Assembly: GCA_022844345.1 (NCBI GenBank)
Contig: JALHLU010000003.1
Location: 310,001-374,000, forward strand
Origin: Hyphomonadaceae bacterium
GTDB taxonomy: Bacteria; Pseudomonadota; Alphaproteobacteria; Caulobacterales; Hyphomonadaceae
DNA length: 64,000 bases
Reading direction: 5' to 3'
The notes under the pieces are model-generated. The model was not told where the DNA came from, ran no database searches, and saw only the letters and a list, made by a program, of their open reading frames with translations. Positions 29,272 to 37,151 of the stretch are shown one piece after another (position 1 is the first letter of the stretch; each line of letters opens with the position of its first letter). The position numbers and the translations under genes are program-made.

Positions 29272-29754
29272 CTAGTCAGCGCGATAGTCGCCACTGGCGC
29301 CGCCGGACTTGGCCGTGAGCATCACGCCCTCGATGCGCATGCTGCGATCAACGGCCTTCAACATGTCGTACACCGTCAGGCAGGCAACCGAGACAGCCGT
29401 CAGCGCCTCCATTTCAACGCCAGTTGGCCCCGTCGTCGCAACCTCGGCCGTCACAGCCATGCCTGTCCCGTCTTCAAGATCGTCGACGCGCACCTTCACG
29501 CTGGAGAGCGACAGCGGATGGCACATCGGGATAAGGTCAGACGTCCGCTTGGCCGCCATGACGCCGGCAATCTCGGCGGCAGCGCGCACATCCCCCTTGC
29601 CACCCTGGGTTCGCGCCAGTTCCAGCGCCACCGCCGACATCAGGACGCGCCCCCGCGCGGAGGCGATGCGCTTCGTCGAGTCCTTGCCCGATACATCGAC
29701 CATCCGGGCTCTTCCATCCGCGTCGATATGGGTCAACTTGTCAGACATGGTCAT
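29272..29754 (-). CDS. moaC: Cyclic pyranopterin monophosphate synthase
   Basis: MoaC forms cyclic pyranopterin monophosphate in molybdenum cofactor synthesis, together with MoaA. The 160-residue protein shows the N-terminal block LTHIDADGRARMVDVSGKD, GVMAAKRTSDLIPMCHPLSL with the conserved Lys and His, and TGVEMEALTAVSVACLTVYDM, all diagnostic of the family. It is convergent with the GT39 gene (9 bp apart) and divergent from moeA, so the two cofactor genes share one control region of about 60 bp. Confidence 0.96.
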   Translation of the reverse strand: MTMSDKLTHIDADGRARMVDVSGKDSTKRIASARGRVLMSAVALELARTQGGKGDVRAAAEIAGVMAAKRTSDLIPMCHPLSLSSVKVRVDDLEDGTGMAVTAEVATTGPTGVEMEALTAVSVACLTVYDMLKAVDRSMRIEGVMLTAKSGGASGDYRAD

Positions 29755-29817
29755 CCTCGTGCAGGCCGCTATTCTGCCCGCCGAATAACGCGAAGACTAC
29801 CCGGAAAAGGACGCCGC

Positions 29818-31020
29818 ATGATCCGCATGGCCTCCGTCGAGCAGGCGCTTGCCCTGATCGCCGAACACGGCGCTCGCCGCGTGACCGGCCTGGAATCCGT
29901 GCCGCTTGCCGCCGGAATGGGGCGAAGGCTGGCCGAGCCGGTGCAGGCGCGCGTCTCGCAGCCGCCCGCCGCCGTGTCCGCCATGGACGGGTATGCCGTC
30001 CGCTTTGCCGACATGAAGCCAGGGACGGCGCTGCGCGTGGTGGGCGAATCCCGCGCGGGAGCGCCCTTTGCCGGGCAGGTTGCCCCCGGAGAGGCAGCGC
30101 GCATCTTCACGGGCGCTCACATCCCGCCCGGCGCCGACCATGTCCTCATCCAGGAGGATGCGCGGCGCGAGGGGGAGACTGTCACCGTCACCTGTGACCA
30201 GCCGCAGCCGGCCAACATCCGCCGCGCAGGACGCGACTTCCGCGCAGGCGACACGCTCGTTCCCGCCGGGCACATCGTTGGGGAGGGCGCGATCTCGCTT
30301 GCCGCAGCCGGCAACAATGCGCGCCTGATCGTGGCGAAGGCGCCCCGGATCGGAGTTCTGGCGAACGGCGATGAACTTGTCACGGCCGGCGAAGATCTCG
30401 CGCCTGGGCAGATCGTGAATTCAATCCAGCCTGCCCTGCTTGCGCTGATCCGCCGATGGGGCGCCGTTGCGCTTGACCTCGGCCTGTCGCGCGACACGGA
30501 GGAAGATGTGCGAGCGCGCATCGCTGCGCCCTGCGACGTCATCGTGTCGATCGGCGGCGCATCCGTGGGCGACTATGACATCGTGCGCAGCGCATTCGAA
30601 GCAGAAGGTTATGCGCCCGTCTTCGCGAAGGTCGCCGTGAAGCCGGGCAAGCCGACCTGGTTCTCTTCCGGCAAGCCTGCGCTCGCGCTTGGCCTTCCCG
30701 GCAATCCGGCCGCAGCGATGGTGACGGCGCAGCTGTTCCTACGCCCATTGATCGATGCGCTCACCGGAGGCGCGCCCGAGGCAAGCCACGCTGCACGCGC
30801 CGCCAGCGCGTCGGCCCTGCCTGCCACGGGGAGCCGCGAAGAGTATCTTCGCGCGGTCCTTTCGATTGGCGCAAATGGCGCCGCTGCGATCCGGGCGGCG
30901 GAAGATCAGGATTCCTCGCTCCTCTCCCCATTCCTTTCCGCCAACGCCCTTATCCGGCGCCCGGCCAATGCATCCGGCGTCACAGCGGGAGACCTGGTGG
31001 AGTTCCTGCCCCTGCGCTGA
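29818..31020 (+). CDS. moeA: Molybdopterin molybdenumtransferase
   Basis: MoeA inserts molybdenum into adenylylated molybdopterin. From the ATG at 29818 the protein is 400 residues with AVSAMDGYAVRFADM, the GAxIPPGAD segment (GAHIPPGADHVLIQED), RRAGRDFRAGDTLVPAG, the molybdopterin-binding VLANGDELV, SIGGASVGDYD, and FGLPGNPAA-type ALGLPGNPAAAMV. The start is set by the moeA-type N-terminus MIRMASVEQALALI and an upstream GGAAAAGGA. The gene lies divergent from moaC. Confidence 0.95.
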   Translation: MIRMASVEQALALIAEHGARRVTGLESVPLAAGMGRRLAEPVQARVSQPPAAVSAMDGYAVRFADMKPGTALRVVGESRAGAPFAGQVAPGEAARIFTGAHIPPGADHVLIQEDARREGETVTVTCDQPQPANIRRAGRDFRAGDTLVPAGHIVGEGAISLAAAGNNARLIVAKAPRIGVLANGDELVTAGEDLAPGQIVNSIQPALLALIRRWGAVALDLGLSRDTEEDVRARIAAPCDVIVSIGGASVGDYDIVRSAFEAEGYAPVFAKVAVKPGKPTWFSSGKPALALGLPGNPAAAMVTAQLFLRPLIDALTGGAPEASHAARAASASALPATGSREEYLRAVLSIGANGAAAIRAAEDQDSSLLSPFLSANALIRRPANASGVTAGDLVEFLPLR

Positions 31021-31058
31021 GCCGCGCGGGCCGAAGCTCAACGCCGGAGGGCCATATC

Positions 31059-31147
31059 TGGTGCGGGCGGCCGGAATCGAACCGGCACGGGCCTTGCGGC
31101 CCAACAGATTTTAAGTCTGGTGCGTCTACCAGTTCCGCCACGCCCGC
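31059..31147 (-). tRNA. tRNA-Leu (TAA anticodon)
   Basis: The minus strand gives an 89-nt class II tRNA with acceptor stem GCGGGCG/CGCCCGC, anticodon loop CTTAAAA (TAA), a long variable arm (TTGGGCCGCAAGGCCCGT), T arm GCCGG-TTCGATT-CCGGC and a coded CCA. It lies between moeA and the TIGR02301 gene. Confidence 0.95.
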
Positions 31148-31236
31148 AGCGCCGTCTGTTCACGCCTATCATGGGCGAAAAGGCAAGCCTGCCAGACGGT
31201 TTTGCAAGCGGGCTGGAGGCGCCGTAGGGTGTGGTC

Positions 31237-31629
31237 ATGACTCGCTTAGCCCTTGCCCTTGCTGGTACGCTCCTGCTGGCCTTTCCCGCCCTCGCGCAGG
31301 AGCCGGAACAGGAACCGGATGTGCCGCGCGCAGCGCCCTTGCACATGATCAGCGAACTCGCGGAAACGCTGGGGCGAGCCCACGCCGTGCGCACCCTGTG
31401 CAATGGCGACCAGGATGGATACTGGCGGAACTACATGCTCACCATGATGTCGTACGAGGCGCCTAACGGGCCGCGCCGGGCAGCCCTGACTGAGGCGTTC
31501 AACCGGGGCTATCGGAGCCAGAATCGCGAGACCTCCAGCTGCAGCGACTCGTCCTCCGCTGCGGAGGCTCGGATCGCCGCGCGCGGCAAGGAGCTCGCCG
31601 ACGCTATCGCCCGTAACTATATGGACTGA
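31237..31629 (+). CDS. TIGR02301-family secreted protein
   Basis: The 130-residue protein has a signal peptide (LALALAGTLLLAFPALAQ). Its mature domain has the blocks SELAETLGRAHAVRTLCNGDQDGYWR, AFNRGYRSQ and CSDSSSAAEARIAARGKELADAI. This is the alphaproteobacterial TIGR02301 pattern, a small periplasmic protein of unknown role with two Cys that may pair. ATG 31237 is preferred to the GTG 6 bp upstream. Confidence 0.85.
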   Translation: MTRLALALAGTLLLAFPALAQEPEQEPDVPRAAPLHMISELAETLGRAHAVRTLCNGDQDGYWRNYMLTMMSYEAPNGPRRAALTEAFNRGYRSQNRETSSCSDSSSAAEARIAARGKELADAIARNYMD

Positions 31630-31709
31630 CGCCTTGCACGCAGAGGGCTGCGCGCCCGCCTTCCTGCCCGTCGTCCCAATAAGCTGACCAAGGGAAACTT
31701 AAGGCTTCG

Positions 31710-33977
31710 GTGGCAAGTCGTAATCTTGGGCCAGTGGGGGTCACAGCCATCGACCAGGCATCTACCAGCGCGACGTCTGAACCGGCCTCGCCGGGCGGCC
31801 CGCCACTGGGTAGCGCCTGGCAGGTGATCACTGCCTTCCTGACGGGCCGCCTGAGGGCCAGATTCTACGCCGACGCCGGCATGCTGGGCGGGCAGGTTGA
31901 TGCGACATGGCAGGTCGCATGCGGATATCTGTGCCTGGCCGCTTGTATCGGGTGGCTTTTCAGCTCCGTCGTCGTGTTGATCGCGAACCCGGCGCATCTG
32001 CCATCGCATTTCATTGCGGCCATGTTCGCTGCGGTCTGCTATTTCGGCTTCGCCAACATGAGGGTCCGGCGGAGTGTTCAGAGAGTCGTTGACGGGCTCT
32101 TGCTCGTCCATCTGCTCGTCATCGCCCTGCTCTCGTTCCGGCATTCCGGCATCATGGCTCCGGTCGTCGCCATCCTCCCGATCATCGCGGGCGTGTCGAT
32201 CATGTTCCAGCGCGGCCGCATGCGTTGGGCGACCTTGAGCCTCGGGCTCGCGGTTGCCGGCTTCAGCCTGGTTTGCGCCGTCGGCCTCATTGGCATTCCG
32301 ACAACCTACACGGCCGCCGCCAGCACCTTCGTCACCTTCGTGATCGTGATGCTCTCGGCCGGCGCGCTTGGCGGCATGGCCTGGATCGCAAACATGTCGC
32401 GCGACTATGCCATCGCGCAGCTCAGGACGGCCAGCGACGCTATCCTCGAAAACGCGGCGCGAAGCCGGGTCGCCCTCGAGGCGGCGCGCGTCGGCCTGTG
32501 GGACATTCCCAATCTCGGCTCACAACGCTTCCACGTCTCGGAAAGCTTCCAGTCTGTCACGGGTTATTCCGCCGAGGAGTTCGACGGGATCTGGCGCAAC
32601 ATCGAGAATTTTGTTCACCCCGACGATCTTGCTCCCTTGCGCGATGCCTTCGCGGCGGCGCGCCTGCGGATGTCGCGCCTGCGTGTGGACTTCAGGCTCA
32701 ATACGCGCGCACGCGGCTATCGCTGGTTTTCCGCGCGCGCGCGTCACATCGCCAATCCCGACGGCTCGATCCGTATCTCTGGGTCGCTTCAGGATATCAA
32801 CTTCCTCAAGACCGCTGAGGATGCGCTACGCCAGGGCCGGGACCAGGCGCGCGCGGCCGACAAGGCGAAATCCGACTTCATCGCGATGATGAGCCATGAA
32901 GTTCGCACGCCGTTGAACGCTATCATGGGCGCCGTCGAGGTCCTGAAGCGCGGTGCGCCGGAGCGGGAAGCCACTGAACTCGTCAACCTTATCGATGACG
33001 CCGGGCGTGGTCTGCTCGCCATGGTCAGCGACCTGCTGGACGTATCGAAGATCGACGCGGGCAAGCTGGAAATCCTCGCGAGCCCCACGGATGTGCGCGC
33101 CCTGGTAGGCCGCACGGTCGACGTCTGGCGGCCCCAGGCGCTGGACAAGGGGCTCGCGCTCGAAGTCGACACCGGCGGCGCGGACGCCGGCATGCTTTTG
33201 GTCGATGGCGGCCGTATCAGGCAGATTCTCGGCAACCTGCTTTCCAACGCGATCAAGTTCACCGACACTGGCGTGATCCGGGTCATCCTTTCCACATACG
33301 AACAGGCTCAAGGCCGCATCGAGATCGCGCTCAGCGTGATCGACAGCGGCTCCGGCGTCCCCGATTCCGTTGCCGAGACCATATTCGCGCCATTCGAGCA
33401 ATCGCCGGGCAATGCAAGTCGCGGGGGAACCGGCCTCGGTCTGTTCATATCGCGCCGGCTTGCGCGGCTCATGGGGGGAGATCTCACACTCGAGCCAGCG
33501 CGGAGAACTGGCGCACACTTTCGCCTATCGCTCACAGCCGGGCGCGCGACTTCCAACGCTGAGACGGCGCTCGATCCCGGCTGGGACACGACATGGGGCG
33601 GACGCCAGGTATTGTACGTCGACGACAACGAAAAGAACCGCCGGATCGTCGAACTGCTTCTGGGCAAGCTCGGGATGGAAGTGACGCTGTGCGCGTCCGG
33701 CCCCGAGGCGCTGGACGTTACGTGCCTACAACCCTTCGACCTGATCCTAATGGACATCGTCATGCCTGACATGGACGGCCTCGAGACCCTGCGCTGCCTA
33801 CGCTCTGATCCTGACGGCCTGAACCGCCAGACGCCGGCGATTGCGCTGACGGCGAAGTTGTCGGAAGCAGATATTGTTTCTTATGGCGCGGCCGGCTTTG
33901 CTGGTGTGGTCGGCAAACCGATCAACGTGCGCGAACTGATGCAGGCGATTGACCCTGCGCTGTCGCCCTCGCCTTAG
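31710..33977 (+). CDS. Hybrid sensor histidine kinase with PAS and receiver domains
   Basis: The 755-residue protein has about six membrane helices (residues about 65-230) and a PAS domain (about 255-370; LWDIPNLGSQRFHVSESFQSV). Next come the phosphoacceptor His396 in SDFIAMMSHEVRTPLN, the ATPase domain (ILGNLLSNAIKFTD, DSGSGVP, GGTGLGLFI), and a C-terminal receiver (LYVDDNEKNRR) with phosphoacceptor Asp682 in LILMDIVMPDMDG. Hybrid kinases of this layout usually pass phosphate to a phosphotransferase, and a ChpT-type phosphotransferase gene lies about 1.6 kb downstream on the opposite strand. The signal sensed is unknown. The GTG start at 31710 lacks a clear ribosome-binding site, so the exact start is open. 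Confidence 0.9.
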   Translation: MASRNLGPVGVTAIDQASTSATSEPASPGGPPLGSAWQVITAFLTGRLRARFYADAGMLGGQVDATWQVACGYLCLAACIGWLFSSVVVLIANPAHLPSHFIAAMFAAVCYFGFANMRVRRSVQRVVDGLLLVHLLVIALLSFRHSGIMAPVVAILPIIAGVSIMFQRGRMRWATLSLGLAVAGFSLVCAVGLIGIPTTYTAAASTFVTFVIVMLSAGALGGMAWIANMSRDYAIAQLRTASDAILENAARSRVALEAARVGLWDIPNLGSQRFHVSESFQSVTGYSAEEFDGIWRNIENFVHPDDLAPLRDAFAAARLRMSRLRVDFRLNTRARGYRWFSARARHIANPDGSIRISGSLQDINFLKTAEDALRQGRDQARAADKAKSDFIAMMSHEVRTPLNAIMGAVEVLKRGAPEREATELVNLIDDAGRGLLAMVSDLLDVSKIDAGKLEILASPTDVRALVGRTVDVWRPQALDKGLALEVDTGGADAGMLLVDGGRIRQILGNLLSNAIKFTDTGVIRVILSTYEQAQGRIEIALSVIDSGSGVPDSVAETIFAPFEQSPGNASRGGTGLGLFISRRLARLMGGDLTLEPARRTGAHFRLSLTAGRATSNAETALDPGWDTTWGGRQVLYVDDNEKNRRIVELLLGKLGMEVTLCASGPEALDVTCLQPFDLILMDIVMPDMDGLETLRCLRSDPDGLNRQTPAIALTAKLSEADIVSYGAAGFAGVVGKPINVRELMQAIDPALSPSP

Positions 33978-33986
33978 GCGTCAGCT

Positions 33987-34814
33987 TCACGCAACCTTCG
34001 AAGCGCGCGAAGCGAGCTTGTAGAGGCCGCGGCGGTCTTGCGTTGCATCAAACGACTGGGACATGCCCACGATGGACTCGGTGGCGCCGAGAAGCAGGAA
34101 CCCGCCCGGATTCATCGTGTCGGCGACGCGGTCCATCACTTCGGTCTTGGTCGGACCATCAAAGTAGACAAGAACATTGCGGCAGAACACGATGTCGAAA
34201 CGGCCGAGATTGTAGCTTGTATCCATCAGGTTGAGCTTCCGGAAGCTCACCATCTGCCGCAGCCGCTCCGAGATACGCCAGTGATCATCCTGCTGCGTGA
34301 AGTAGTGCATCAGCATCTGGATCGGCAGGCCGCGCTGCACCTCAAACTGCGTGAACAGCCCCTGGCGCGCACGCTCGAGACAGCGATCCGAGATGTCCGT
34401 TGCAACGATCTCCACGGGTACGCCGCCGGTCAGCGCCGGATTCTGGTCCAGCATCATCGCAATCGAGTAGGACTCCTGCCCTGTAGAACACCCAGCGCAC
34501 CAGATGCGGATGCGGCTGCCGCGCCGCGCCTGGGCAAGCACCGGGAAGATGGCGTCCTTCAGGTGCTCGAACGGCGTCTTGTCGCGGAAGAAGAAGGTCT
34601 CGTTGGTGGTCATCACGTCGACCAACTGGGCGATCAGGCGCTCTTCGCGGCGCGCGCGCACCACGTGGATGAGATCATCGATCGAGGGCAACCCTTCTCT
34701 GCGCGCCAGCGGGGCAAGGCGGCTTTCAAGCAGGTACATCTTGTCGCCCGTAAGCACGATGCCGGCGCGCTTGCGCAGCAACTGCGAGACGAAATCAAAA
34801 TCCTGGCTGTTCAA
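33987..34814 (-). CDS. cheR: CheR-type chemoreceptor methyltransferase
   Basis: This 275-residue S-adenosylmethionine-dependent protein-glutamate methyltransferase has the CheR N-terminal helical domain (LLRKRAGIVLTGDKMYLLESRL) and TTNETFFFRD. The SAM-binding IWCAGCSTGQESYSIAM, FDIVFCRNVLVYF and GGFLLLGATESI follow. The start is TTG 34814 with GGAG 7 bp upstream. It follows the CheY-like gene by 36 bp. No chemoreceptor gene is in the window, so the substrate may be encoded elsewhere. Confidence 0.93.
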   Translation of the reverse strand: MNSQDFDFVSQLLRKRAGIVLTGDKMYLLESRLAPLARREGLPSIDDLIHVVRARREERLIAQLVDVMTTNETFFFRDKTPFEHLKDAIFPVLAQARRGSRIRIWCAGCSTGQESYSIAMMLDQNPALTGGVPVEIVATDISDRCLERARQGLFTQFEVQRGLPIQMLMHYFTQQDDHWRISERLRQMVSFRKLNLMDTSYNLGRFDIVFCRNVLVYFDGPTKTEVMDRVADTMNPGGFLLLGATESIVGMSQSFDATQDRRGLYKLASRASKVA

Positions 34815-34850
34815 GCAGCTTCTCCATTCATCAGGCGCACCGCACGCTCC

Positions 34851-35216
34851 TCAGACGAGGCCGACTTCGGAGAACTTGGATTCGATGATCTCGGAGTCGA
34901 ACGGCTTCATGACGTATTCGTTGGCGCCTGAGCGCATCGCCTCGGCGATGTGGCTCATGTCGTTCTCGGTCGTGCAGAAGACCACGACGGGGCGGTCGCC
35001 TCCCGGCTCGCGGCGCAGCGCCCGCAGAAAGTCGATGCCGTTCATGACGGGCATGTTCCAGTCGAGGAGAACAGCGTCCGGCATCGCCTTGCGACAGGTT
35101 TCCAGCGCCTGCTGGCCATCGGCGGCCTCCTCCGCTTCGAAGCGCAAGTCTTCGACGATACGCCGGGCGACTTTGCGAACCACGCGACTATCGTCCACGA
35201 TCAGACAGCGTTTCAT
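34851..35216 (-). CDS. CheY-like single-domain response regulator
   Basis: From ATG 35216 the protein is 121 residues, a stand-alone receiver with acidic pocket Asp8-Asp9, phosphoacceptor Asp52 in VLLDWNMPVMNG, Thr in FCTTEND and Lys in YVMKPFDS. Its start overlaps the stop of the preceding small CheW-like frame (ATGA), and GGTGGAG lies 6 bp upstream. It is likely a chemotaxis or cell-cycle-linked regulator of the CheYII type found beside chpT in Caulobacter relatives. Confidence 0.92.
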   Translation of the reverse strand: MKRCLIVDDSRVVRKVARRIVEDLRFEAEEAADGQQALETCRKAMPDAVLLDWNMPVMNGIDFLRALRREPGGDRPVVVFCTTENDMSHIAEAMRSGANEYVMKPFDSEIIESKFSEVGLV

Positions 35217-35416
35217 GCTCGTCTCCACCTAGGCTGCGGCCGACCCTCAGCGCTCGCGCCCGCAAGTTTCCGGCCCATCTCCGTGATCACCAGAAGCCGG
35301 TCGTCGAGGCGACAGACTCCCCGCGTTGCAGGGGACAATGTCGCGTCAAGGTTAACGGGCTTTTGCTCCTGCGCGGTTTCGTGGGTGCTGGCGCGCTCGG
35401 CGATCGCGCCAATCAC
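35213..35416 (-). CDS. Truncated CheW-like protein
   Basis: A 67-residue frame starts at GTG 35416 with GGGGAGG 10 bp upstream and ends with a 4-bp overlap into the CheY-like gene. Its sequence VIGAIAERAS, then ATRGVCRLDDRLLVITEMGRKLA resembles the C-terminal third of CheW (the 'I-x-G-x-x-R-x-D-x-R-L-L-x-L-L-D' block). The DNA before it is AT-rich and promoter-like, not a missing CheW N-terminus. It is either a degraded cheW kept for coupling or a small protein in its own right. Confidence 0.5.
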   Translation of the reverse strand: MIGAIAERASTHETAQEQKPVNLDATLSPATRGVCRLDDRLLVITEMGRKLAGASAEGRPQPRWRRA

Positions 35417-35599
35417 TGGCCTGGAACCTCCCCGGCGAGGTCTAAGAGACGCGCCAAACCTTATTATGCCCTGTTTTTATTGTTTTTTGTCTGAGGCGCA
35501 CCGACGGGTCCATAGCGGTTACGACGCATCCACAAAGACTAAGGGCGCCGGCGATTCCTGAGCTGGAGCGTGGCCTCGTCGTCGTGGCGGCGGAACAAC

Positions 35600-36250
35600 T
35601 CAGGCCGTCGGCAGCGCCCCGATCGCGCTCAGACCTGCCGCCTGGGGCACGATACGCGGCTCCAGTGAGAACCCCGCTTCCTGCGCCAGCACGCTGGTGA
35701 AATAGGGCTGGACCGCCCCGCCGCCCCAGCCGCCACCCGGCTCCTTGCCCGACAGCGCGTCGAGCACTTCCTGCTTGAAGTTCGAGAACTGTCCCAGCGC
35801 CTCGACATCAAACACCAGCTTGTCGCCCTGCTCCTTCGCCGAGACCACACATTTGCCGCGCGCGGCAGGATCGATCATTATGAGCGTCATGTTCATGAGC
35901 AGCCGGATCTGTCGGTTCGTGATGCGCTGGGTTTCCACCTGCCAGACCAGTTCGGTGCGTGAATTGGTGGCGAACAGCTTCACAAAGAGATCCTTTGCCT
36001 CGCTGACGCTGCAGAGGTTTTCGTTGATGCTGACGATCTGGCTGCCCAGCGCAAAGCGGGTGAAGCGCAGCTTGGCTTCCAGTGTGGAGAGCCCTGTGCG
36101 CAGGGCCTTTTCGCCCTCAGCCTTCATGGCCGGACCAAGACTGTCGTCGAACAACAACTCCATGCTCTGGAGCATCGAGGTCAACGGCGAGGCGACGTCG
36201 TGGCAGATCCGCGAAGCGACATACGACGCAAGCCTGGAAGATTCCATCAT
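35600..36250 (-). CDS. chpT: ChpT-type histidine phosphotransferase
   Basis: ChpT relays phosphate from the hybrid kinase CckA to CtrA and CpdR in the alphaproteobacterial cell-cycle pathway. The 216-residue protein has the phosphoacceptor His17 in ASRICHDVASPLTSMLQSMELL. A helical hairpin and then a degenerate ATPase-like C-terminal domain follow, as in ChpT. The neighbouring CheY-like and CheR genes match the arrangement I recall around chpT in Caulobacter. Two GANTC methylation sites lie upstream. Relative to Caulobacter ChpT, the ICHD motif is intact but the Leu after Asp is Val. Confidence 0.85.
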   Translation of the reverse strand: MMESSRLASYVASRICHDVASPLTSMLQSMELLFDDSLGPAMKAEGEKALRTGLSTLEAKLRFTRFALGSQIVSINENLCSVSEAKDLFVKLFATNSRTELVWQVETQRITNRQIRLLMNMTLIMIDPAARGKCVVSAKEQGDKLVFDVEALGQFSNFKQEVLDALSGKEPGGGWGGGAVQPYFTSVLAQEAGFSLEPRIVPQAAGLSAIGALPTA

Positions 36251-36308
36251 TGCAGCAGCTCTCCCGCCCAGAATGGGCCCCGGTGAAAAGCGGAAGCTAG
36301 CTGATTTG

Positions 36309-36383
36309 GAGTCAGCCCCCCAAGCGGGAATTAGGCCCCATCCGAGTCCTGTTCATACCCGATATGTTCGGCCTGATATGTTC
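36309..36383 (-). promoter_or_regulatory. chpT upstream region with two GANTC sites and a direct repeat
   Basis: Two GAGTC sites (36309-36313 and 36344-36348) match the CcrM methylation target GANTC. A 9-bp direct repeat GATATGTTC follows at 36361-36369 and 36375-36383, spaced 14 bp apart. In Caulobacter relatives such sites couple promoters to the methylation state during the cell cycle. The repeat could be a paired binding site; the regulator is unknown. Confidence 0.4.
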
Positions 36384-36402
36384 TGAATTGGCGACCACAG
36401 CC

Positions 36403-36438
36403 AAAACGACAGCCGCCCCGGAGTTGATCCGGGGCGGC
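36403..36438 (-). terminator. Intrinsic terminator of the ydbH-ynbE-ydbL operon
   Basis: A perfect 10-bp stem (GCCGCCCCGG and complement, 7-base loop) at 36412-36438 is followed on the minus strand by TGTCGTTTTG. It lies 33 bp after the ydbL stop. Confidence 0.75.
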
Positions 36439-36470
36439 GCGATGGCTGTTCGATCAGAGCGATGCGCTGC

Positions 36471-36827
36471 CTAGGGCTTCTGGGCCCACGGATCGGACGG
36501 GCCCGGCTTCAACATGTCGCCGGATTCGGCCCGGGCGAAGAGCTTCTCGCCCATCCCGATGCCCACGTCAGCCAATGCAACGCCAGTCCTGTCGGCGATC
36601 TCCTTGTACTGCCCAAGGCGGCCATTGTTCACCTGATCTACCCGACGCTGCAGGTCAGGCGTGACGCGCGACTGGTCCACGATGCCGATGTAGCCATCAT
36701 ACTTCTCGCCGATGACGCCCATGGCCTTGGCCTGGTCGATCACCGGATCGGCGGCCCAAGCCGTCATCAGTGTGGTGGCCGCGAAAACGGCGGCGAACCA
36801 CATGGCGATCTTTTTCAGCATGTTCAT
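36471..36827 (-). CDS. ydbL: YdbL-family protein (DUF1318)
   Basis: The 118-residue protein has a signal peptide (IAMWFAAVFAATTLMTAWAA). Its DUF1318 domain has AKAMGVIGEKYDGYIG, DQVNNGRLGQYKEIAD and GVALADVGIGMGEKL. YdbL is the periplasmic partner encoded after ynbE and ydbH, where the three act together in lipid transport or outer-membrane homeostasis. The start at 36827 is set by GGAGGAG just upstream; the longer frame is not needed. Confidence 0.9.
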   Translation of the reverse strand: MNMLKKIAMWFAAVFAATTLMTAWAADPVIDQAKAMGVIGEKYDGYIGIVDQSRVTPDLQRRVDQVNNGRLGQYKEIADRTGVALADVGIGMGEKLFARAESGDMLKPGPSDPWAQKP

Positions 36828-36849
36828 GACAGGCTCCTCTTTCCCTGCC

Positions 36850-37059
36850 TTAGAAAAGGTCGGGGTTGGCGGCGATCGCGTCTTCAAGATCCTTGTCGAT
36901 CTTGTAGCGGATCTCCTGGTCGATCTTCACGTTCAGATTGATCGTGATCGGTTTGTCCGGCGCCTGGATCTGCAGCGTCGGTGTGCACGCAACCGCGCCC
37001 ATTGCGGTGGCCAGTAAAGCTCCGGTGACCAGAGCTTGTCGCTTCAGCGTATGCGCCAT
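36850..37059 (-). CDS. ynbE: YnbE-family lipoprotein
   Basis: From ATG 37059 (GGAG 6 bp upstream) the 69-residue protein has a signal with a lipoprotein-like Cys (MGAVACTPTLQIQAP). The YnbE core PDKPITINLNVKIDQEIRYKIDKDLEDAI follows. YnbE is an outer-membrane lipoprotein that stacks with the C-terminus of YdbH. It lies between ydbH and ydbL on the same strand. The lipobox position -3 is Ala instead of the usual Leu, so lipidation is likely but not certain. Confidence 0.88.
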   Translation of the reverse strand: MAHTLKRQALVTGALLATAMGAVACTPTLQIQAPDKPITINLNVKIDQEIRYKIDKDLEDAIAANPDLF

Positions 37060-37151
37060 CCCAAACTCCGTTACCTCGTTCGTCTGCAGGATCGTTGCGG
37101 GTCCAGCTTGTTGAAGCCTTGCCCGGACGGTTGCCCGCGTCAATCGGTTGT

